This document shows, piece by piece, positions 32,840 to 41,748 of a stretch of DNA of 64,000 nt; the stretch's first letter is position 1, and the number at the start of each line of letters is the position of its first letter. Below the pieces are notes generated by a model. That model worked only from the letters and a program-made list of their open reading frames with translations. It was not told where the DNA came from and made no database searches. The position numbers were made by a program, and so were the translations under genes. The stretch is from Chitinophaga pollutisoli (GTDB lineage: Bacteria > Bacteroidota > Bacteroidia > Chitinophagales > Chitinophagaceae): positions 1,364,001 to 1,428,000 of the forward strand of contig NZ_CP149822.1 of assembly GCF_038396755.1 (NCBI RefSeq), read 5' to 3'.

Positions 32840-34552
32840 TTAATGGGAATCGCGCGTTACTTCGCTGCCGGAGCCGCCTTTCAGGAAATCGAAATCGGCG
32901 CCCTGGCAGGCCTGCTCCACATGCTCGACGAAAAGCCGGGTGTAACCACGGGTGTAAGGGCTTTTGAAAGGCGCCTGCCGTTTCCTTCTTTCCAACAGTT
33001 CCACTTCGGAGACGTGCAGGTTGAGCAGGCGGTTGTCGACGTCCAGTTCGATCATGTCGCCCGTTTCGATGAGGGAGAAAGTCCCGTTTTCCGCCGCTTC
33101 CGGCGAAACGTGCAGCACTACCGTCCCGAAGCCCGTTCCGCTCATCCTGCCATCCGAAATGCGGACCATATCCGTGACACCCTGCTGCAACAGCTTCGCC
33201 GGCAGCCCCAGGTTGCCAACTTCCGGCATGCCGGGATATCCTTTCGGGCCGGCGTTCTTGAGCACCAGCACGCTCGTGGCGTCCACCTCCAGCATCGGAT
33301 CGTTGATGCGGCGTTTATAATCTTCAATATCACTGAAAACAACGGCCCTGCCTTTATGTTGCATCAAATGCGGGCTGGCCGCGGAAGGCTTGATGATGCT
33401 GCCGTTTTCACAAAGGTTCCCCTTCAGCACCACGATACCCGAGCGCGGGTTGACGGGCGCATCCGCCGGTGCGATTACCTGCGGATCCCAGCTTTTTGTT
33501 TTGCTGATATTTTCTCCGGCGGATTTTCCGTTGACGGTAATACATCCGGTATGCAGGTTGCTTTCTATCTGTTTCATCACCGCGGGCAAACCGCCCGCGT
33601 AATACAGATCTTCCATAAAATATTTTCCGGAAGGCTGCAGATTGGCCACCAGCGGGATGTTGCGGGAGAAGATATCGAAGTCTTCCAGCGACAGCGGCAC
33701 CCCTACCCGGCCGGCAATCGCCAGCAAGTGGATCACGAAGTTGGTGGAACCTCCGATCGCCGCATTCACTTTGATGGCGTTTTCGAACGCTTCGCGCGTG
33801 AGTACGTCCGACGGCTTGAGGTCTTCGCGCACCATGTCCACGATCCTCCTGCCTGTGAGCTGCGCCAGTACTTTCCGGTTGGAATCCGCGGCGGGGATAG
33901 CGGCGTTCCCCGGCAACGAAAGCCCCAGCGATTCCACCATGCAGGCCATCGACGAGGCCGTGCCCATCACCGCGCAATGCCCCCTGCTCCGGCACATGCC
34001 GGCCTCCGCCTCGTTCAGCTCTTCTTCGCTCATCACGCCGGAACGGACGTCTTCCGAAAAGCGCCACAGGTCACTGGTGCCGATGTTACGGCCGCGGTAC
34101 TTCCCTGTCAGCATCGCCCCGCCGGATATCACGATCGACGGAATATCCACGCTGCAGGCGCCCATCACGAGCGAAGGCGTGGTTTTGTCGCAGCCGCACA
34201 TCAGCACCACGCCATCCAGCGGATTGGCGCGGATCGCCTCTTCCACTTCCATACTTACCAGGTTGCGGTATAGCATGGCCGTGGGTTTGATAAGGGTTTC
34301 GCCCAGCGACATCACCGGGAATTCCAACGGAAAGCCGCCGGCTTCGATAATGCCTTTCTTCACCGATTCGGCCAGTTCCCTGAAATGTGCGTTGCAAGGC
34401 GTAAGCTCCGACCAGGTATTGCAAATGCCGATCACCGGCTTACCCCTGAAATGATCGTCGGGAATGCCCTGATTGCGCATCCAGGCGCGGTAAATGAAGC
34501 CGTCTTTCCCCGTTTTGCCGAACCATTGCTGGCTCCTGAGTTTTCTTTCCAT
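32840..34552 (-). CDS. IlvD/Edd-family sugar-acid dehydratase
   Basis: 570 residues, full family length. Iron-sulfur ligand cysteines sit in IGICNTWSEL, VVLMCGCDKTTPS and CRSRGHCAVMGTASSM; C-terminal blocks SDGRMSGTGFG and TRGYTRLFVEHVEQACQGAD match the sugar-acid branch (L-arabonate, D-xylonate or L-fuconate dehydratases) rather than the branched-chain enzyme IlvD. It removes water from an aldonate to give a 2-keto-3-deoxy acid. The neighbouring SDR supports an oxidative sugar pathway, and an aldehyde dehydrogenase at 62645 could finish such a route. It is separated from the upstream GH18 gene by a terminator and so forms its own unit with the SDR and EthD genes. Confidence 0.88.
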   Translation of the reverse strand: MERKLRSQQWFGKTGKDGFIYRAWMRNQGIPDDHFRGKPVIGICNTWSELTPCNAHFRELAESVKKGIIEAGGFPLEFPVMSLGETLIKPTAMLYRNLVSMEVEEAIRANPLDGVVLMCGCDKTTPSLVMGACSVDIPSIVISGGAMLTGKYRGRNIGTSDLWRFSEDVRSGVMSEEELNEAEAGMCRSRGHCAVMGTASSMACMVESLGLSLPGNAAIPAADSNRKVLAQLTGRRIVDMVREDLKPSDVLTREAFENAIKVNAAIGGSTNFVIHLLAIAGRVGVPLSLEDFDIFSRNIPLVANLQPSGKYFMEDLYYAGGLPAVMKQIESNLHTGCITVNGKSAGENISKTKSWDPQVIAPADAPVNPRSGIVVLKGNLCENGSIIKPSAASPHLMQHKGRAVVFSDIEDYKRRINDPMLEVDATSVLVLKNAGPKGYPGMPEVGNLGLPAKLLQQGVTDMVRISDGRMSGTGFGTVVLHVSPEAAENGTFSLIETGDMIELDVDNRLLNLHVSEVELLERRKRQAPFKSPYTRGYTRLFVEHVEQACQGADFDFLKGGSGSEVTRDSH

Positions 34553-34624
34553 GGAATCCTTTTTGTGACTGTTTTACGTGGAATGCGTCTGTAACTCACT
34601 CAATATAATACATCGGACCGGAAA

Positions 34625-34655
34625 GTAAAAGACCCGCCGATTGGCGGGCCTTTAC
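34625..34655 (-). terminator. Terminator after the SusC-SusD-GH18 operon
   Basis: GGCGGG/CCCGCC stem with a GATT loop and flanking partial pairing (GTAAA/TTTAC). Read leftwards it is followed by a T-rich tract. It lies about 110 bases past the GH18 stop. Confidence 0.7.
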
Positions 34656-34766
34656 CGTTAAACAGAAGGACATATACTGCAGGAACGGAGGCGGGTGCTG
34701 TCCAGGGATAGCCCGCGCTCCTGCCGGCATGCAGAGCGCCGGCTTCCTGCATGTTTGTATGATGTG

Positions 34767-35789
34767 CTACGATCCCGTAATTGTCTGGTGGATAGCCCGC
34801 AGGAGCGAACGGGCATCGGTTGACGGGAGGTCCTGGTTGATCTCCCAGATCATGATGCCCGCCGCTCCCTGGCTGATCGCATATTCCACTTTGCGCTTAA
34901 TAGCAGGCTGACCGTTATAATATATCGTTCCGGCGCCTTCGACGGTTACGGCGTCTTTTTCCGCCGCGCCGGGGTAGGTATTGACAAGTTGGCTGTAGGT
35001 CCGTGAACTGGCCTCCGTGGCGGGGAAGCCCGGACCGAAGCCATATCCGTAAAAAGGAAGCCCGATGAGCAATTTACCCGCCGCCACACCGCGGCCTTTG
35101 AAGTATTCGAAATCGCCGGTCGCTTTCGCGTGGCTGGCATGCGGCCCCGGCGCGGAAGGGTTCCAGTAGCCGGTTTCGTCGTACGACATGATATTGATGA
35201 AATCGAACTGATGCAACGTGCTGTCGGCGATGCTCTGTTGCGTTTTCCAGCGCGCCAGCGCGGCGGTCATCACCTTGTTGCGGGCATGCAAGGCGGCGGC
35301 CAGCTGGCTCACGAAACCCGCGTAGTCTGCATTGATGAGATCGTTTTCCAGGTCCACGTCCACCCCGGCAAATCCATACCCGGCGTCGGTGGCCAGCTGC
35401 ACGATTTTCGCAATGAAAGCGTTACGGTTCGCGGGTTTGATAAGGTTTTCGAGATGGGGCGACGGGCTGCCGCCGCCGATCGCAAAGTATATCCTGACGT
35501 TGGCGTTCTTGCTCCTTGCCGCGTCCACCGCCCGTTTGAGGGCAGCGGGATCCGGCTCGAAGTCTCCGTTGGCGGCGGGATTGAAAAACGCCAGGGTGAG
35601 GTCGGTCACTTTGGAAATGTCGGCGCTGTTGACCGGGGCTTCCCAATTGCCGTTCCAGCTGAAGAGATAGGCCTGCGTCCGCATGCGGGCGTTGGCCGGC
35701 GGGTCTTCCGGCTCCGGCGCTTCCTTTTTCGATTTGCCGCATGCCAGCAGCGGCAGCAAAGCAAAGAGTATCAGCAATCTAATCTTCAT
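34767..35789 (-). CDS. GH18-family lipoprotein (chitinase/endo-glycosidase-like)
   Basis: 340 residues. A lipoprotein signal (MKIRLLILFALLPLLACG) anchors it to the outer membrane. The TIM barrel has YFAIGGGSPSPH in the SxGG position and the catalytic motif GFAGVDVDLEND, matching DxDxE with the acid Glu present. NIMSYDETGYWNP and IMIWEINQDLP are typical later GH18 strands. GH18 enzymes cut GlcNAc-containing chains (chitin, peptidoglycan or N-glycans). It is directly downstream of SusD in the same operon, so it probably processes the polymer bound by that receptor pair on the cell surface. Length fits a single-domain enzyme of the endo-beta-N-acetylglucosaminidase branch, but chitinase is not excluded. 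Confidence 0.87.
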   Translation of the reverse strand: MKIRLLILFALLPLLACGKSKKEAPEPEDPPANARMRTQAYLFSWNGNWEAPVNSADISKVTDLTLAFFNPAANGDFEPDPAALKRAVDAARSKNANVRIYFAIGGGSPSPHLENLIKPANRNAFIAKIVQLATDAGYGFAGVDVDLENDLINADYAGFVSQLAAALHARNKVMTAALARWKTQQSIADSTLHQFDFINIMSYDETGYWNPSAPGPHASHAKATGDFEYFKGRGVAAGKLLIGLPFYGYGFGPGFPATEASSRTYSQLVNTYPGAAEKDAVTVEGAGTIYYNGQPAIKRKVEYAISQGAAGIMIWEINQDLPSTDARSLLRAIHQTITGS

Positions 35790-35799
35790 ATCTCCATTT

Positions 35800-37341
35800 T
35801 TATTGTTTATCCCACCACACCGGTTTCAGCCAATCGTTGGCGCCGCCGATCCTTTGCAGGGCGTCCTGGTAGTTAACCGTATTGGTAAATGCTTCCGTTC
35901 CCGGATAGAAGAGCCGGCGGAAGGGCACTTTGTTCGTTTCCGATTCCGTGCCCACATCTTCGATCGCTTCCAGCACGGGGAATCCGGTGCGGCGTTGATT
36001 GGCGAAGGCTTCGTACCCGTTGGGGAAGAGCGCCACCCATTTCTGCATATTGATGTGCTTGATGGTGCTGTCGTTTGCCGGGAGCGGGTGCGCGGTAACG
36101 AATGCGTCTACCTGTGCCTGTGGGATGGCGGCCATGCCGGGGTACATTTCCAGCTGTTTCATCGCCGCGCGGATGCCGTTGTGGTAGAACTGCTGGGCGT
36201 TGCTGCCGGCCCAGCCCCTGGCCGCTGCTTCAGCGAGGAGGAACTGCACTTCCGCGAAGCCCATGTGCAGGAAGGACGCCTGCAATTGCGTGAAAGGCAG
36301 ATTGATCGTGCAGAATTTATTGGCATGGGGGATCACGCGGCCGTTCGGCGCGGTGAAGTCGCCCCAGTTATCCCACCAGTACAGGCCCGGCGTTACCGAG
36401 ATGTACCCCGTGAGGTCGGTGATATCTTCGCCGTCGGGGTCGCGGTTGATGAAGAAGCTGGACAAGCGCGGGTCCTGCTGGTTCTTCAGGTAATGCACGA
36501 AGTTATTGGTGCCGATAGTGTATTTGAAAGTCGATTCTTCATGGAAGGCCTGCGAAAGCCCGTTGCCGCGAAGGTCGGGGAAGCCGAAGTTTTCGTGGAT
36601 GATTTTGAAATTATCATCGGCGCTTGTCATGACGCCCGCATCCACCGCAGCTTTCACTTCCCTTGCCGCCGCCACGGCATCCACTTTCGACATGCGCATG
36701 CCCAAACGCAGGCGCAGGGAGTTGGCAAGCCTTTTCCAGCGGTCCACATTCCCGTTGAACACGATATCGTTCAGCAAAGGCTGCTTGCCCGCGTCGAACT
36801 GCGCCGCGGCTTCGGTCAGTTCCTTGATCAGATCGGGATAGATATCTTCCTGTTTGTCGTATTTCGGGGTATAGATCTTTTCGTAATACGCCACACCGGC
36901 CTGGGAATAAGGCACATCACCATAGGCGTCGGTCATCAGGGAAAAGATATATGCTTTGAGAATCCTGCCTGCCGCGATATAGTTCGTCAGGTCGGCGTCG
37001 TTCTTCGAGCGTTCGAGCATATCGATGAGCTGCTTCAGGCTTTTGCCGTAGAAGATCTCCCACATGCGCTCATTATAAAAATCGTTGCGGATGTACTTCC
37101 CGCCGGAGCGCATGCCCCAGCTGCCGGTCACGTATTGCGCGCGGGGCAGAAAGAAGTACAGGTTGGGATATCCCGTTTCGCGCCCGCCGGTGAGGTAGTA
37201 TGCCGCGGCCGCCAGCTGTTGCCCTGGCGCGATATTGGCGCCGCGCGTGGGGTCTGTATTGATGGAATCGAAATCCTTGGTGCAACTGCCCGCCAGTATC
37301 AGGGTGAGGCAGCTCATTACTATATATGAAATGCGTTTCAT
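35800..37341 (-). CDS. SusD/RagB-family nutrient-binding outer-membrane lipoprotein
   Basis: 513 residues. Lipoprotein signal MKRISYIVMSCLTLILAGSC, then DFDSINTDPTRG typical of the SusD-like_2 branch, TPR-like helices (AAGRILKAYIFSLMTDAYGD), and the conserved C-terminal helix MQKWVALFPNGYEAFANQRR. SusD proteins form the lid over the SusC barrel and capture glycans. The gene starts 11 bases after the SusC stop, the standard tandem arrangement, and is followed by GH18. The ligand is probably the GH18 substrate, by context. Confidence 0.93.
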   Translation of the reverse strand: MKRISYIVMSCLTLILAGSCTKDFDSINTDPTRGANIAPGQQLAAAAYYLTGGRETGYPNLYFFLPRAQYVTGSWGMRSGGKYIRNDFYNERMWEIFYGKSLKQLIDMLERSKNDADLTNYIAAGRILKAYIFSLMTDAYGDVPYSQAGVAYYEKIYTPKYDKQEDIYPDLIKELTEAAAQFDAGKQPLLNDIVFNGNVDRWKRLANSLRLRLGMRMSKVDAVAAAREVKAAVDAGVMTSADDNFKIIHENFGFPDLRGNGLSQAFHEESTFKYTIGTNNFVHYLKNQQDPRLSSFFINRDPDGEDITDLTGYISVTPGLYWWDNWGDFTAPNGRVIPHANKFCTINLPFTQLQASFLHMGFAEVQFLLAEAAARGWAGSNAQQFYHNGIRAAMKQLEMYPGMAAIPQAQVDAFVTAHPLPANDSTIKHINMQKWVALFPNGYEAFANQRRTGFPVLEAIEDVGTESETNKVPFRRLFYPGTEAFTNTVNYQDALQRIGGANDWLKPVWWDKQ

Positions 37342-37352
37342 GATGGGCCGTT

Positions 37353-40300
37353 TTAGAATTTAGCATAAAGGTTGACGCCGTAGGTTCTGCGCGTGGGAAG
37401 TGATCCGTACTCGAAACCCTGACCGTTACTGTTGTTATAGCTGGATTCGGGGTCTACGTTCGGCACATGCTTGCTGATGGTGAACAGGTTACGCCCGATG
37501 AGCGATATCGCCAGCTCTTTGAACGGACCGTTACCCAGCATGGATTTCGGGAAAGTGTAATCGATATTCAGCTGACGGATTTTCACGAACGATGCGTCGT
37601 AAATGAAATGCTCGGGAATGTTGTCCGTAACGCGCTGCCACCAGGCTTGCGGGCTCACGAATGCGTTCACGTCGGAGTACACCGGTTTGCCGTCGGGGTC
37701 TGTGCCGGTCTGCCGAACGCCGCTCACCGACCGTCCGCCCGTGGGTACCCAGTTGCCGGGCGTTTGCCCCGCGGCAAGACGCGCCCTTTCCGATTCCGCC
37801 CATCCTTCACGCCCTTCCAGCGTGGCTTTCTGCCGGCCGTTGGCATGCGCGAGGAGATTGGTCATGGAGTAGATATGCCCGCCCTGCTTGATATCCAACA
37901 GTACACCCAGTGAAATATTCTTATAAGTAAAGCGGTTGTTTACCCCGCCGATCCACTCGTACTGACCGCTGCCGATCTTCGTGTCGGTTGGGTCGTACAA
38001 AGGCAGGTTGTTGGCATCCAGCACAATCTTGCCCTGGTCGTTGCGCAGGAACTTCCGGCCCACGATAATGCCATACTCCTCCCCCTCTTCCGCCACGATC
38101 GACGCATTGGCCCATCGTGCAGACGCGAGCGTGTAGAATCCTGATACAAGCGGGCTTAACTCCAGGATCTTATTGCGGTTACGCGCGAAATTCACATTTA
38201 CATCCCAGTTGAAATGCTTGGTCACCACCGGTTTCACCAGCATCGTTACCTCGATCCCGCGGTTGCGCACGTTGCCGGAATTGATCACCGCGCTGGTATA
38301 GCCGCTGGATGAGGAAATCGGCGCGTTCAGGATCTGGTTGCGGGTATTGGACTGGTACCAGGTAACGTCGAGGTTGAGGCGGTTCTTGAAGAACACCAGG
38401 TTCGCGCCTGCTTCATACGACTTGCTGATGCTGGGCTTCAGCTCGCTGAATGGCACCTTGTCTACCGCCACACCGCCGATCGCGTAACCGCCCACGATGG
38501 GAACGTCGGGGTTGCTGCCGTATGTCAGCTTCAGCTGGTAAGGATCGATGGCGTCCGTACCGGTTTGCGCCGCGGAAAAACGCAATTTGCCGAAGGTCAA
38601 AAAGTCGTTCTTCGTCATCAGCTCCGAAAACACGAAACTGAGCGATGCAGAGGGATAGAAAAAGGAATTGTTGCCCATCGCGAGGGTCGACGACCAGTCG
38701 TTACGCCCCGTCAGATCGAGATATAGGAAATTTTCATAACCCAGGTTCACAGCACCATACACGGAATTGATACGTTTGCGTAAAATCTGTTCATTGCTGA
38801 GTTTCGTTTTGAAGTTATTGATGCTCCTAACGCCTTTCACGCTGATGTCGCGGCCGGTCGTATTGAGGAGATTTTCGTTGTAATCCATGCGGTTGGCGCC
38901 GAGGTTGGCGCCGATCCAGAATTGTTTCACCTGTTTGCCGTAATTCAGCATCACTTCAGTATTGGTTTCGCGGAACACACGGTCTTTCAGGTTGATCATC
39001 CCGCTCTGGTTGAATGGTGTGGAGAATTCCATGAACTCACGGAAGCCGAATTTGGAGTAATCGGTACCGGTCCGCGCCTGGACGGACAACTCAGGCAGCA
39101 GCTGGTATTTCAATTGTACAAAACCGTTGAGCCTGTCTTGCCGGCTGTTGTTGGGTTGTTCGTAGATGGCCCAGAAGGGGTTCACCTGGTACTGGTTGTT
39201 GTTCCAGTTGATATAGTCGCCTGTTACGGGGTCTTTATAATTCTTCAGCCAGTTGATATCGATATTGGGCGCGATGCCGCTGAGCACGTAGCCGATGTTG
39301 TTCGGGTTGTCGGACAGTGCAGGGCGGTTGTTCACTTTTTCGTTCAGGTAAGTGATTTTCGCATCGAGGCTGAGTTTGGAAGTGAGCTGTGAAGATCCGC
39401 GCAGGGCGAAGTTATGGCGGTTCAGGCCGCTTTCCGGCACGATGTCTTTGTTGTTGACGTTGGTGTAGGTAAAACGGAGTTGCGCTTTATCGCTGCCTGT
39501 AGACACGGCCACGGAGTTGGTGAGCGTGAGCCCCGTGCGGAAGAAATTGCGGATCGGGTTCTGCGCTTTGGTATAAGGAACGCGTTCGCCATTCCAGAGC
39601 CACACCATGCTGTCGGCGCTCATTTTCGGGCCCCAGCTGGCCTGGGAATAACCGCGTGCGGTGTTCACGTCGCGGGGCAGCAGACCGTCGCGGCCGCTGC
39701 CGTACACTTCCTGGAAATCGTAGCTGCTGTTCAGCTGCTCGAGCACGGCGTTGGAGGTGACTTCGAGTTCGAGTCCCTGGCGGCTGCCTTTCTTCGTGGT
39801 GATGAGGATCACGCCGTTGGCGGCGCGGCTGCCGTAAAGCGCCGTGGCGGCGCCGCCTTTCAGTACGGAAATACTGGCGACTTCGTCGGGGTTGATGATG
39901 GAGGAACCGTCGCCGAGGTCGTACCCGCCGTATTTATCGGCTTGCCCGGGCGAAGAATTATCTGCCGGGATGCCGTCGATCACATACAGGGGCTGGTTGT
40001 TGCCGCCGATGACTTTCACGCCGCGAAGGGTTACTTTCACGGAGCCGCCCACGCCGCTGTTGGTGGCGTTGATATCGAGGCCGGCCACGCGGCCGCTCAG
40101 CGACTGGATGGGATTGGTTTCCCGCGCCCGGGTGAGGTCGCTGCCTTTCACGTCGGTGAACGCATAACCGAGGGAGCGTTGCTGTCTGCCGATCCCCAGC
40201 GCCGTTACTACCACGGTGTTCATATCGATCACTTTCTGCGGGGCATTGGTATCGGCCGGATGGGCGGGATTGCCCGCGGCCTGTTTAATAATGATCTGGT

Positions 40301-40595
40301 TGCCGATGGCTTTGATGGAATATTGCGCCGGGGGAAATATTACTTCCAGCAGGTTTTGCAGCGAAGCGTCTTTCCGGTCGATGGAATATTTAGGGCGGTT
40401 GGCCAGTACGCCGTTGGGGTAGGCGAACGAAACGCCGGCCTGTTTTTCAAGTTGTGTGAGGATCGCTTCCGCAGGCTTGTCCTGGATCGCCACCGTCAGC
40501 TTTTTCGACAGGGCGTCATTGGGGCGCTGCGCGATGGCGGTAAAAGAAGCGCAGGCCATCGCGATCAACAGTGTAATACAGGGAATAGTTTTCAT
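37353..40595 (-). CDS. SusC/RagA-family TonB-linked outer-membrane receptor with STN signalling domain
   Basis: 1080 residues. Signal peptide (MKTIPCITLLIAMACASF), then an STN domain (about 33-105: AIQDKPAEAILTQLEKQAGV). Next come VVVTALGIGRQQRSLGYAF, the plug (YVIDGIPADNSS, LKGGAATALYGSRAANGV) and a C-terminal barrel ending in a Phe (LYAKF). It moves directly from STN to the plug with almost no carboxypeptidase-regulatory domain, which most SusC proteins have. The STN domain can contact the FecR anti-sigma factor encoded just upstream, so this receptor should induce its own operon when loaded. Partner of the SusD at 35800. Confidence 0.94.
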   Translation of the reverse strand: MKTIPCITLLIAMACASFTAIAQRPNDALSKKLTVAIQDKPAEAILTQLEKQAGVSFAYPNGVLANRPKYSIDRKDASLQNLLEVIFPPAQYSIKAIGNQIIIKQAAGNPAHPADTNAPQKVIDMNTVVVTALGIGRQQRSLGYAFTDVKGSDLTRARETNPIQSLSGRVAGLDINATNSGVGGSVKVTLRGVKVIGGNNQPLYVIDGIPADNSSPGQADKYGGYDLGDGSSIINPDEVASISVLKGGAATALYGSRAANGVILITTKKGSRQGLELEVTSNAVLEQLNSSYDFQEVYGSGRDGLLPRDVNTARGYSQASWGPKMSADSMVWLWNGERVPYTKAQNPIRNFFRTGLTLTNSVAVSTGSDKAQLRFTYTNVNNKDIVPESGLNRHNFALRGSSQLTSKLSLDAKITYLNEKVNNRPALSDNPNNIGYVLSGIAPNIDINWLKNYKDPVTGDYINWNNNQYQVNPFWAIYEQPNNSRQDRLNGFVQLKYQLLPELSVQARTGTDYSKFGFREFMEFSTPFNQSGMINLKDRVFRETNTEVMLNYGKQVKQFWIGANLGANRMDYNENLLNTTGRDISVKGVRSINNFKTKLSNEQILRKRINSVYGAVNLGYENFLYLDLTGRNDWSSTLAMGNNSFFYPSASLSFVFSELMTKNDFLTFGKLRFSAAQTGTDAIDPYQLKLTYGSNPDVPIVGGYAIGGVAVDKVPFSELKPSISKSYEAGANLVFFKNRLNLDVTWYQSNTRNQILNAPISSSSGYTSAVINSGNVRNRGIEVTMLVKPVVTKHFNWDVNVNFARNRNKILELSPLVSGFYTLASARWANASIVAEEGEEYGIIVGRKFLRNDQGKIVLDANNLPLYDPTDTKIGSGQYEWIGGVNNRFTYKNISLGVLLDIKQGGHIYSMTNLLAHANGRQKATLEGREGWAESERARLAAGQTPGNWVPTGGRSVSGVRQTGTDPDGKPVYSDVNAFVSPQAWWQRVTDNIPEHFIYDASFVKIRQLNIDYTFPKSMLGNGPFKELAISLIGRNLFTISKHVPNVDPESSYNNSNGQGFEYGSLPTRRTYGVNLYAKF

Positions 40596-40779
40596 TTCTA
40601 TATTTTAAGAAGTGAAATAGCTGCCGGCGGCAGGGACAGGCATGGCGCTCCCATCAGGATCAGCCGGCGGATCCCCTGGGCGGGCAATACATCTCCTACC
40701 GGCAGGCACCGGTGATAAAATGGGAACGGTAAAGGTTTACTTTCTTTTGATTCTGGTTTTAATTTTCGCTGTTACGATA

Positions 40780-41748
40780 TCATTTGCGTATTAACTCATA
40801 ATCGTTGGCCGACCTGCGGTTGACTTCCAGGTCGAGCATTTCCGTGAGCACGGCCAGCGCCTGGTCGAGGGGCATATGGCTGAACCGCACCGTGATCCTG
40901 CTGTCGCGCAGCTGATCGTCTTTCGTTTCGAGGGACACCTGGTAATATGAAGCCAGTGTTTCCAGCACTACTTCCAGCGACTGGTTGCTGAAGCTGAGGT
41001 CGCTGTTGCCCCATCCGCAGCGGTACGCAAAGTTGCCTTCGGGCTGCTCCAAAGCGCCGTTGGCGGCATTTACCACGACCATATCGCCCGCGGTGAGGAT
41101 GAGCTTCCGGCCATTGCCTTCCACGCTCACTTTCCCGTCCCACACGGTAACGTCGCTGAACCCATTGGAGGTGCTGATATTAAAGGATGTACCCAGTACT
41201 TTCACCACGCCTTTCGGCACCTGTATGCTGAATTGCCGTTGGGCATCCTGGCTGATTTTAAAGAAGGCTTCTCCCGCGGTCATCCGCAGCGAACGCTCCT
41301 TTTCATCGATCTTATATTGCACGGTGGCGCCGGGGCGGAGGAATACGTCTGAACCATCGGGCAGGCGGAGACTGTCTTTCACGGCGCGTTGCGCGGTATA
41401 GGAAACCCATCCGGCATCCGCATCGCGCGTCATCCAGTAGCCGGCCAGCGCCAGCAGGGGCAGCGCGACAGCGGCCACGCGCCACCAGGCGCGACGGGGT
41501 TGCATCGTACGGATTTTTGCCGGGGCGGCGGATTGGGACATATGTTCATTCAACCTGCTCCAGCCGGATTGCATATCGAAAGGTTCCGCGGGTAGTTGCC
41601 GCGAAGCCTCCCAGACCCGCCGGGTTTCTTCGAACATGCGGCGGTTCTCCCCGCTGGCAATGAGCCAGGCGTTCATTTCCCGGGTTTTCTCCGGGTTAGC
41701 GCTGTCGGCGAGGTAGTCGATAATGAATTTGGACAGGTCGTTTTCCAT
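40780..41748 (-). CDS. FecR-family anti-sigma factor
   Basis: 322 residues from ATG 41748 (an upstream in-frame start at 41769 is less likely). An N-terminal cytoplasmic sigma-binding region (FIIDYLADSANPEKTREMNA) precedes one membrane helix (about 85-105, VAAVALPLLALAGYW). The periplasmic FecR domain has LRLPDGSDVFLRPGATVQY, GEAFFKIS and VKVLGTSFNI. The C-terminal DUF4974-type module (SQLRDSRITVRFSHMPLDQA region) binds the STN domain of the receptor. It transmits the receptor signal to the ECF sigma factor encoded upstream. Confidence 0.92.
   Translation of the reverse strand: MENDLSKFIIDYLADSANPEKTREMNAWLIASGENRRMFEETRRVWEASRQLPAEPFDMQSGWSRLNEHMSQSAAPAKIRTMQPRRAWWRVAAVALPLLALAGYWMTRDADAGWVSYTAQRAVKDSLRLPDGSDVFLRPGATVQYKIDEKERSLRMTAGEAFFKISQDAQRQFSIQVPKGVVKVLGTSFNISTSNGFSDVTVWDGKVSVEGNGRKLILTAGDMVVVNAANGALEQPEGNFAYRCGWGNSDLSFSNQSLEVVLETLASYYQVSLETKDDQLRDSRITVRFSHMPLDQALAVLTEMLDLEVNRRSANDYELIRK

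Noticed and set aside
32843..34273. A 476-codon plus-strand frame over the dehydratase gene
   Set aside because: Antisense shadow; no motifs, and the dehydratase on the other strand is complete with its iron-sulfur cysteines.
35683..37329. A 548-codon plus-strand frame over the SusD gene
   Set aside because: Antisense shadow of SusD; His/Arg/Val-rich composition with no recognisable domain.
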